A stretch of 56,857 nt of DNA from JBQTHI01 sp052390035 (lineage in GTDB: Bacteria; Actinomycetota; Acidimicrobiia; Spongiisociales; ZC4RG35): contig JBQTHI010000001.1 of assembly GCA_052390035.1 (NCBI GenBank), forward strand, positions 1-56,857. Reading direction: 5' to 3'. The position numbers and the translations under genes were made by a program. Under the pieces are notes generated by a model. It was not told the DNA's origin. It saw only the letters and a list, made by a program, of their open reading frames with translations, and searched no databases. Below, one piece after another: positions 50,933 through 56,857 of the stretch; the stretch's first letter is position 1, and every line of letters begins with the position of its first letter.

Positions 50933-52054
50933 CTACCACCAGCCGGCGTCGACGGCAGCGAGCAAGCCGTCTCGACCGGCCCCGGCCAAGCCCCAACCTT
51001 CGAGCGTCCGTCCCTCCTTTCTGAAGTCCACGCTGGCGGCAGCCGAGGCAAGGGCGATCAGGCCGTCGATAACTGGCACTCCGACCCGAAGTTCATTGGC
51101 CAACGACGAAGCCAGCACCAGCGAGTAGGGCACATCCTCGGTTATGTATCGGTGTTTCAGAGTCGAAATTCCTCCGCTGAACCGCGATGTCGCCAACAGC
51201 GAGGCCTGAATGGTGGCGTGCAACGAGGCGCCTTTGCTTGGTACCAGTCCCTGAGCCACCAGGAAGTCCTCGTACCTGAGCTTGACGGGGAGTCCGAGGG
51301 CTTCGCGGAGCCGAACGTACTCCCCGTCAACCGCTTCTATCACTCGGGCGACCCCGGGGGAAGCACCTTCTTTCCAAAGGTTTAAGGCATCTGATGTCGT
51401 TTCCAGCCGGCCCAGGTTGGTGATGACGGTCGCCACGTGGTCGATGGCGTTGAAGTTGAGCAGCAGCGATTCCCAGGCATTAACCGCGGCCTCCACCCAG
51501 GGCCAGAAGTGGCGCGCCTGAGAGACTAGATCGGCAGTCTTCGCCGTCGGCAGGGCTGCCAGATATGTTCCACCGACCTTACGACGCGCTCTGACGCGGC
51601 CGGGCTCCTCGACTCGGGCTCCTCCGTAGGGGAGCGAGTTGGTATCTGCCAAGGCGAGTCCTGGTCGCCTCCGGCGCGAACGCAGCGCCGCCACCGTGGC
51701 GAAAGAGCCACCGCCCTCCCCGACCCATAACACAGTCTGCCCATCATCGAGGGTCGAGGCCAGCAGGTCCGCCAGCGGTCTATGACCGAAAGCCGGCACC
51801 GACACGATTACCAACTGGGCGCCGACAATGGCGTGCTCGGGGTCGTCGGAGGTATGTGCCACCGGCGCCAGCGTCTCTTTACCTTCGTCCTCAAAGACCA
51901 CCCGAATTCCGCGCTGAGCCTCGATCGCGATCAGACCACCGGCAAAGCGCGGTTGGTCGGTCAGTACCACTTCGAGGCCAAGCAGGCCCAGCTCGGCGGC
52001 GATAGTGAGCGCTCCTCCGCCGCTTCCCACTACGACGGCGCGTTCGGGTCTCAC
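50933..52054 (-). CDS. Octopine/nopaline-dehydrogenase-family protein (ODH-1)
   Basis: A 373-residue NAD(P)-dependent dehydrogenase of the opine type, which would join or split an amino acid and a keto acid (C-N bond). Rossmann motif VVGSGGGALTIAAEL at the N-terminus; the C-terminal octopine-DH domain has NFNAIDHVATVITN, whose His fits the catalytic His, and HRYITEDVPYSLVLASSL, whose Asp fits its partner. The third of three tandem paralogues, coupled to ODH-2 by a GTGA overlap. Confidence 0.85.
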   Translation of the reverse strand: MRPERAVVVGSGGGALTIAAELGLLGLEVVLTDQPRFAGGLIAIEAQRGIRVVFEDEGKETLAPVAHTSDDPEHAIVGAQLVIVSVPAFGHRPLADLLASTLDDGQTVLWVGEGGGSFATVAALRSRRRRPGLALADTNSLPYGGARVEEPGRVRARRKVGGTYLAALPTAKTADLVSQARHFWPWVEAAVNAWESLLLNFNAIDHVATVITNLGRLETTSDALNLWKEGASPGVARVIEAVDGEYVRLREALGLPVKLRYEDFLVAQGLVPSKGASLHATIQASLLATSRFSGGISTLKHRYITEDVPYSLVLASSLANELRVGVPVIDGLIALASAAASVDFRKEGRTLEGWGLAGAGRDGLLAAVDAGWW

Positions 52055-53154
52055 TCGGCTGTGTAACCGGATCGAACGTACTCGACCAGCCCGCTGCCAT
52101 TCAGCCCCGATAGGCCCAGTCGGTTTAGGGTCCGGCCGAGGCCGCGGAAATCCTCCGCGAGCATGGCCTCGGCGATGGCGATGTGACCATCGATTACAGG
52201 AGTAGCAACCCCGATTGCCTCACCCAGCGAGGAGGCCAACACCAGGCAATAGGCCACCTCTAGGGCCAACCGATCGCGCAATGCGGCGTCGTCGCCGGAA
52301 GGACGTACGGAGCGGACCAGGCTACCTGCTCTCATGACCGCATAAAGATCGCCGACGTCGGGAGCCAGGCCTTGGGCGACAAGGAAGTCCCGATAGCGCC
52401 GCCGGTCGGCGTGGCCGAGAGCCTCCCGGAGGGTGGCCAGCTCGGAGTCGACTGCGTCTATGAGACGAACCACGCTGGGAGTGGCGCCTTCGCCCCAGAA
52501 GAGAACACCGCCGCTGCGGCTCTCCAGTCGGGCGGCGCTGGTAATGGCCACCGGGACGGTGTCGATGGCGTCGTAGTTGATCAGCGCCGTCTCCCAAACA
52601 GTCTCAGCCGCCTCGACATAGGGCCAGATAGAAAGGCAGATCGCCATTAGTTGCTCGTTGCGGGTAGCCGGCATGGCTGCCAACAACACCCCCCCAGACT
52701 TCCGATTGGCCAATACCCGGCCAGGTCCGGCGCGGCGAGCCATGTACGGAAGGCAATTCGTCTCCCCGAGGAGCACGTCAGAACGGTCAGCTTTAAGCAA
52801 CTCTGGCCAGGCCACCAGCGTTCCGCCCCCTTCCCCTACGAAAATCCAGGTGGCCTCCTGCCGGAGATGTGGCACCACCTCGCCTACGAAGCGCTCATGG
52901 AAGCGAGCCGGAACGCAAATGACAACAAGCTCAGCGTTGGCCACTGCGGCCGCAATCGAATCTGCAACCGTCACTGGCCGAATGAAGTCACCCGACCAAT
53001 TGGAATCGAGCCCGATCCCGGCCTGCTGGCGAATGGCATCTAGTTGGAATGAGAGCTCCGGAACGTCAGCGATATAAACCTCATGTCCCCGTTCGCAAAG
53101 TTCGGCTGCGATGGCTAAACCCCCGGGTCCGCCCCCGATTACGACCGCCGTCAT
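52051..53154 (-). CDS. Octopine/nopaline-dehydrogenase-family protein lacking the catalytic dyad (ODH-2)
   Basis: A 367-residue middle paralogue. The nucleotide motif VVIGGGPGGLAIAAEL and most of the fold are kept, including RYRDFLVAQGLAPD shared with ODH-3. The dyad region differs: NYDAIDTVPVAITS has Thr (codon at 52558-52560) for His, and RDRLALEVAYCLVLASSL has Glu (52258-52260) for the Asp of EDVPY. It is full length and in frame, so it may be a non-catalytic partner or have new chemistry. Overlaps ODH-1 and ODH-3 by four bases each. Confidence 0.83.
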   Translation of the reverse strand: MTAVVIGGGPGGLAIAAELCERGHEVYIADVPELSFQLDAIRQQAGIGLDSNWSGDFIRPVTVADSIAAAVANAELVVICVPARFHERFVGEVVPHLRQEATWIFVGEGGGTLVAWPELLKADRSDVLLGETNCLPYMARRAGPGRVLANRKSGGVLLAAMPATRNEQLMAICLSIWPYVEAAETVWETALINYDAIDTVPVAITSAARLESRSGGVLFWGEGATPSVVRLIDAVDSELATLREALGHADRRRYRDFLVAQGLAPDVGDLYAVMRAGSLVRSVRPSGDDAALRDRLALEVAYCLVLASSLGEAIGVATPVIDGHIAIAEAMLAEDFRGLGRTLNRLGLSGLNGSGLVEYVRSGYTAE

Positions 53155-54263
53155 GGGCCCGGAAAGAGACCGGTGTCGGCGAAGCGGCGAAGCCCGGGGC
53201 CGTCCAGACCAGCCAGTCCCAACGTCGACAGCGTTCGACCCTGAGCGCGGAAGTCTTGGCCGAGCATGGCGGATGTAACCGCGATTAACCCATCTATGAC
53301 AGGTGTCCCAATTCCGAGGACCCGACCAATTGAGGACGCCAGAACAAGCGAGTAGGGGACGTCCTCGGTGATGTAGCGGGTGTCAATAAGGCCGCCGTCT
53401 CCGGTGGGGACGTAGCCCGCCATTAGTCGGCTAGCGCGCACGGTCTGGTAGAGATCGGCGCTCTTGTCGGGAGCAAGGCCCTGGGCCACGAGGAAATCCC
53501 GATAGCGACGCAGATCGATCAATCCCAGAGCGGCCCGCAGTGTCAGCAGCTCAAGATCGACCCTCTCGATGGTACGCACGACCGCGGGCGTGGCGCCCTC
53601 TCCCCAGAGAAGCATTCCCCCGCGGCGGCTCTCAATGGTGGCGGCGTTGGCCACCATGGTCGCCACATGATCTATTGCGTTGTAATTGATAAGGACGGTG
53701 TCCCAGACCGACTGGGCTGGTGTCAGACAGGGCCAGGAAGGAAGGCACAGATCCAGTATCGCCTTGGTGTTGAGGGCGGGCAGCGCAGACACCAGAACAC
53801 CGCCGGACTTGCGGAAGGCAGCTACCTGCCCAGGTCCGACCGGCCGGGCCAGGTAAGGGAGGGTGTTCGATTCGCCCACCGTCACTTCTTCCTTTCCGGC
53901 CGCCAGCAGTGCCCGGCGGGCGACGATCGAACCGCTCCCTTCACCAAGGAACAGCAGAGCCTGCCCGTTTGACAAAATAGGAGTCAGAGCCGCCACGAAC
54001 CGCTCATGCCCGAAGCAAGGAACTACTACGATCACCAAGTCGGATGCGACGACAGCCTCATGGATTGATGACGCCACCTCCACCGGCACCGTCTGTGGCC
54101 CGACCCAATCCGAGGACACGGTGATCCCGCCCCGCTGGCGGACCGGATCGAGATTCGACTCGAATTCGGGCAAGTCAGCGAGCACCACATTCCACTTGGC
54201 TGCCAGCTCTGCTGCCACCGCCAATGCTCCACCGCCGGACCCAAGGACAGCCGTCCGTCGCAC
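53151..54263 (-). CDS. Octopine/nopaline-dehydrogenase-family protein (ODH-3)
   Basis: A 370-residue paralogue with VLGSGGGALAVAAEL, NYNAIDHVATMVANA (catalytic His kept) and TRYITEDVPYSLVLASSI (Asp kept). It resembles ODH-1 in the active site and ODH-2 in several other segments (GEGATP, RSGG-like). First of the three, starting three bases after the RidA-family gene. Confidence 0.85.
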   Translation of the reverse strand: MRRTAVLGSGGGALAVAAELAAKWNVVLADLPEFESNLDPVRQRGGITVSSDWVGPQTVPVEVASSIHEAVVASDLVIVVVPCFGHERFVAALTPILSNGQALLFLGEGSGSIVARRALLAAGKEEVTVGESNTLPYLARPVGPGQVAAFRKSGGVLVSALPALNTKAILDLCLPSWPCLTPAQSVWDTVLINYNAIDHVATMVANAATIESRRGGMLLWGEGATPAVVRTIERVDLELLTLRAALGLIDLRRYRDFLVAQGLAPDKSADLYQTVRASRLMAGYVPTGDGGLIDTRYITEDVPYSLVLASSIGRVLGIGTPVIDGLIAVTSAMLGQDFRAQGRTLSTLGLAGLDGPGLRRFADTGLFPGP

Positions 54264-54266
54264 GGC

Positions 54267-54659
54267 TTACGGCTCTCTCTTGGCGGCCGTTACCGCGATC
54301 TCCACCTTCCATTCGGGGCGGGCCAGGGCCGGAACCGTGACTAGGGTGGAGGCCGCCCGGTGGCCCTCGAAGAACCGATCGCGAGCTGCCATCACCTCCT
54401 CCGGATCTTGACCGACCACCAGGTAGGTGGTGTAGGACACGACATCGTCGTGAGTGAACCCGGCGCTGGCGAGCAGGGTGGCGATGCTTCTCCAGATCTC
54501 GTCTGCTTGTTCGCCGACTGCTGGCGCGATCGAGCCGTCAGCTCTGGTGCCAACTATCCCAGCGGTGAACAGCAACTCAGATTCGGCGGGAACCCTCATT
54601 CCCAGGGCATAGTGTGCAGCGGGAGGAGCGATGCCATCCGGTTGCAAGCTTTCGTTCAT
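54267..54659 (-). CDS. RidA/YjgF-family protein
   Basis: A 130-residue trimeric-fold protein. LLFTAGIVGTRADGSIAPAVGEQADEIWRSIATLLASAGFTHDDVVSYTTYLV and TVPALARPEWKVEIAVTA are the family pattern. RidA hydrolyses reactive enamine/imine intermediates, but the Arg of E. coli RidA (R105) does not appear at the matching place, so it is probably another Rid subgroup. An imine-handling role beside three imine-forming dehydrogenases is sensible. ATG 54659 has AGGAGA before it. Confidence 0.83.
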   Translation of the reverse strand: MNESLQPDGIAPPAAHYALGMRVPAESELLFTAGIVGTRADGSIAPAVGEQADEIWRSIATLLASAGFTHDDVVSYTTYLVVGQDPEEVMAARDRFFEGHRAASTLVTVPALARPEWKVEIAVTAAKREP

Positions 54660-54740
54660 GTCTCCTGGCCAAGATAGGCAGGTTGGTCTCTGACGCACAC
54701 TGATCTGCCAGGCCGGAGAAGTCAACGAGGGAGGCTAGCG

Positions 54741-55133
54741 ATGGACAACGCCGAACATATCAAACAGCTTCGCTGCGTGATTACGGTCGACGACTTTGAT
54801 GGGGCTCTGGCGTTTTATCGAGAGGCGCTTGGACTACGTGAGGTCGAAAGCTGGGCGTCCGAATATGGGCGGGGCGTGATACTGGACGCTGGTCCCGGGA
54901 GAATCGAACTCTTGTCGCGGGCGGAAGCCGATTTGGTGGATCACGTGGAAGTAGGAAGCGTAATGGGGGCTTCCCTGCGGCTAGGTCTAGGCGTCAGCGA
55001 CGCAAACCGGCTGGCTAATGACTTGGAGAAGGCCGGAGCCCTCATCCTCGCCGCGCCCAGAAAGACCCCTTGGGCTACGACGAGCGTGCGCCTTGCTACG
55101 CCAGAGGGCATCCAGCTGACGCTGTTCACATAG
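54741..55133 (+). CDS. VOC-superfamily (glyoxalase/dioxygenase fold) protein
   Basis: A 130-residue single-module protein: LRCVITVDDFDGALAFYREALGLREV...GRGVILDAGPGRIELL and later VRLATPEGIQLTLFT. The metal-ligand positions of glyoxalase I are partly missing (the first His is absent), so function is open. GAGGGAGG precedes the ATG. Divergent from the RidA gene. Confidence 0.8.
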   Translation: MDNAEHIKQLRCVITVDDFDGALAFYREALGLREVESWASEYGRGVILDAGPGRIELLSRAEADLVDHVEVGSVMGASLRLGLGVSDANRLANDLEKAGALILAAPRKTPWATTSVRLATPEGIQLTLFT

Positions 55134-55180
55134 CAAGTGATCTCTACGATCGCGTTAACGGTCATCGGATCAATGTGCCG

Positions 55181-55903
55181 CTACTTCGAGGTCTTCGCAA
55201 GGCGGAAAGTGATGAAACCAGGCTCGCGGCTCAGCTTGGTGTAGTCCTCAGGAAACCGGTCAGCCATCTGCGGGGCCGGTAGCGGTTCCAACAGTCGGTC
55301 AATGAGAAAGCCCGCCTCGGTGAACTCAGCACAGGTCACCGTCAAAGGAAGGCGCCAGAATCGGACGGACCAGCCTTCGTTCCAAGTCTCTTCGACCATC
55401 TCCACCGTGAAATAGCTGCCGCCCACGCGGATCCAATCCGCAGTTGGGTGATGGGTGGAAACGACAAGGCGACCACCGGGCCGCAACACCCGGCGGAGCT
55501 CGCGCAGCACCATCACTCGGTCGTCGAGGTGATGGATCACCAGCGCCAACAGCGCTGCGTCAAAGGACTCATCCTCAAGCCAATCGAACGGATCGATGAG
55601 ATCGTGCAGCCGAACCGTCGCCCTTTCGCCCAGACGCCGTCTGGCCAAATCCACCATCTTGGGGCTGTGATCGAGCGCGACCACCTCGGCGCCCCGGGCG
55701 ACGAGCTCCTCGGCATAAAGGCCCGGCCCGCAACCAGCATCAAGTACCCGCTGACCGTCCACCCCGCCAAGCAGCTCCAGCACAGCAGGTCGGTCATACA
55801 GAGCGTTGTAGGCACCCTCGGCGGCGTGGCGCTCGAACTCCTCGGCGAAACCATCGAACATGAGGGGAGACTCCATATCTGGCACGAAGAAATAATCGCG
55901 CAC
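55181..55903 (-). CDS. SAM-dependent class I methyltransferase
   Basis: A 240-residue methyltransferase. SAM motif I is VLDAGCGPGLYAEELVARGAEVVALDHSPKM, followed by LIDPFDWLEDESFDAALLALVIHHLDD and LRPGGRLVVSTHHP. It is of the ubiquinone/menaquinone or small-molecule type; substrate unknown. Convergent with the VOC gene. Confidence 0.87.
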   Translation of the reverse strand: MRDYFFVPDMESPLMFDGFAEEFERHAAEGAYNALYDRPAVLELLGGVDGQRVLDAGCGPGLYAEELVARGAEVVALDHSPKMVDLARRRLGERATVRLHDLIDPFDWLEDESFDAALLALVIHHLDDRVMVLRELRRVLRPGGRLVVSTHHPTADWIRVGGSYFTVEMVEETWNEGWSVRFWRLPLTVTCAEFTEAGFLIDRLLEPLPAPQMADRFPEDYTKLSREPGFITFRLAKTSK

Positions 55904-55984
55904 TTGATCAACTTAGATGTCAGATCCTTAGACCGAACCGATGATCACTTTGAAGTCCGAGTCTCAGACTGGACCGATCGGTGC

Positions 55985-56291
55985 TCGCAGCGAGCCAATC
56001 AGCAGGCCAATTCGACGTTTCAACTCCTTACGGTTGCTGCCCAGGGCAAACACGCTCCATCCGATCCCGATCGCTATTTGCAGCGGCGCGTAAGTAATCG
56101 GCGGCGTTATCAAGCCCTATTCGTCCGGACGGGATCAACGGTGGATCGTGTAACGGCCTGCGGATAGCTAGCAGGTAGGCCAGCTGCAGGAATTCGGTGG
56201 TGGCCGCCGCATTATTGGGCCGGCTCGACAACCACGCGGAAGGCGTCTCCCCTCGAAGGAGGCTCCCCTCGGCTCGAAGGCCGCGAATCAA
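55985..56291 (-). pseudogene. Possible frameshifted small membrane protein
   Basis: The interval between the methyltransferase and the zinc-ribbon gene (55904-56341) has no clear intact gene. On the minus strand one frame gives LQLAYLLAIRRPLHDPPLIPSGRIGL, and a +1 shift near 56120 continues as ITPPITYAPLQIAIGIGWSVFALGSNRKELKRRIGLLIG and stops near 55970. The second part looks like a genuine membrane-segment tail. Either a decayed gene, or a small protein starting at a TTG there. Confidence 0.3.
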
Positions 56292-56341
56292 GGAGAGTGA
56301 TCAGCGCTGAAGGTGAGGGGCAAGCCCGCGTTCGAGGTGCT

Positions 56342-56527
56342 TCAGACGCATGTGCAGAGGACGTCCGCCTGGCCGCAGCGGGCGCATCTCAGGGTGCAAT
56401 AGCGGTCGGAGCCGACGTGAAGATGACGAGGATCATGTTTCCTAGCCACTGATCCGCAAATCGCGCACTTCCAGCCGTCCGCCGGACCGCCGCACTTGGC
56501 GCAGAGCAGGATTGAGTCCACGTCCAT
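56342..56527 (-). CDS. Small zinc-ribbon protein
   Basis: A 61-residue protein with CAKCGG, GWKCAICGS, CTLRCARCGQ and CTC, enough Cys for two zinc sites, plus several His between (KHDPRHLH). AGGAGG sits before the ATG. Function unknown; such proteins bind nucleic acid or a protein partner. Confidence 0.7.
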   Translation of the reverse strand: MDVDSILLCAKCGGPADGWKCAICGSVARKHDPRHLHVGSDRYCTLRCARCGQADVLCTCV

Positions 56528-56597
56528 CCGTCCTCCTGGTTGAGGTCGGACGGGCCGCCGGGTGGGCGACCCGCCGTGTCGTTAAGTCACTCTCTTG

Positions 56598-56857
56598 TCA
56601 TCTGCGGTTTTCGGCCAGAAGCCCTCGGAGAGCCAGGAGCGCCCCGACCACGAACAGAGCCGTAGCGAGGTAGATCGGGCCCAGATGAACCAGGGTGTCG
56701 AAGTCGTTGGGATAATGGGCGGGCAGCGCTACGGCCAAGCCCAGTACCGGGGATGCCACCGCACCTACCCACGCCCAGAGCTCTCCCTTTCTCACTCCGT
56801 AGGCCACCAAAAACAGGACCGCCAATCCAGTGGCGGCGAGGAACCCAGATACTGCGA
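56598..56857 (-). CDS. Membrane protein, 5' end beyond the window
   Basis: The C-terminal 86 residues of a hydrophobic protein, open to the window edge. At least three membrane segments: AVSGFLAATGLAVLFLVAYG, LWAWVGAVASPVLGLAVAL and LGPIYLATALFVVGALLALRGLL. No family assigned. Confidence 0.6.
   Translation of the reverse strand, partial: AVSGFLAATGLAVLFLVAYGVRKGELWAWVGAVASPVLGLAVALPAHYPNDFDTLVHLGPIYLATALFVVGALLALRGLLAENRR

Overview
The window is 56.9 kb of high-GC DNA from an actinobacterium. The order folC-ndk-mreBCD-mrdA-rodA-rng-rplU-rpmA-obg-proB-proA followed by nadD-rsfS, the four LLM/F420-type oxidoreductases and the CoxL/CoxE-type genes suggest an Acidimicrobiia-like lineage; this assignment is inference. 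Many genes start with GTG, ATGA/GTGA overlaps are common, and several genes have a TANNNT -10 box about 7 nt before the start codon, which implies frequent leaderless transcription.

Region 1 (1-2.1 kb): two secreted proteins with LPxTG-type sorting tails, each preceded by a related 5' leader. Region 2 (2.1-18.5 kb): core genes for folate (folC), nucleotides (ndk), rod shape and wall elongation (mreBCD, mrdA, rodA), RNA and ribosome functions (rng, rplU, rpmA, obg), proline (proB, proA), then a MoxR ATPase, a CoxE-type VWA protein and a lone receiver domain. Region 3 (18.5-25.3 kb): a solitary CoxL-like Mo-hydroxylase large subunit, a small membrane protein, two tandem GAPDH genes of which the upstream one lacks the catalytic Cys, an M23 peptidase, nadD, a CoA-binding protein, rsfS and tRNA-Ala(GGC).

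Region 4 (25.34-27.03 kb) is a small integrated element bounded by a 49-bp duplication of the tRNA-Ala 3' half. It has no integrase and carries an AbiEii-type nucleotidyltransferase with a leaderless partner gene.

Region 5 (27.1-54.7 kb) is accessory catabolism: an RraA-like protein, two NQO-type flavoproteins, a creatininase, a two-permease ABC importer, a cytosine-deaminase-like amidohydrolase broken by one in-frame TAA, a CocE/NonD hydrolase, an MFS exporter, four LLM oxidoreductases, an AhpD-like protein, an AMP-forming ligase, an FAD oxidoreductase, a second (SsnA-like) amidohydrolase, a complete three-subunit molybdenum hydroxylase, three tandem octopine-dehydrogenase-family paralogues and a RidA-family protein. 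The minus-strand run from RidA (54.66 kb) to the amidohydrolase (45.0 kb) is nearly continuous and could be one ten-gene transcript. Taken together it resembles a pathway for import, hydroxylation, deamination and oxidative cleavage of a nitrogen-containing, possibly heterocyclic, compound. The substrate cannot be read from sequence.

Region 6 (54.7-56.9 kb): a VOC protein, a methyltransferase, a probably decayed membrane gene, a zinc-ribbon protein and a truncated membrane protein at the window edge. The most notable signals are the opine-dehydrogenase-like trio with a dyad-less middle member, the Cys-less GAPDH, the nonsense-interrupted deaminase and the tRNA-bounded element.
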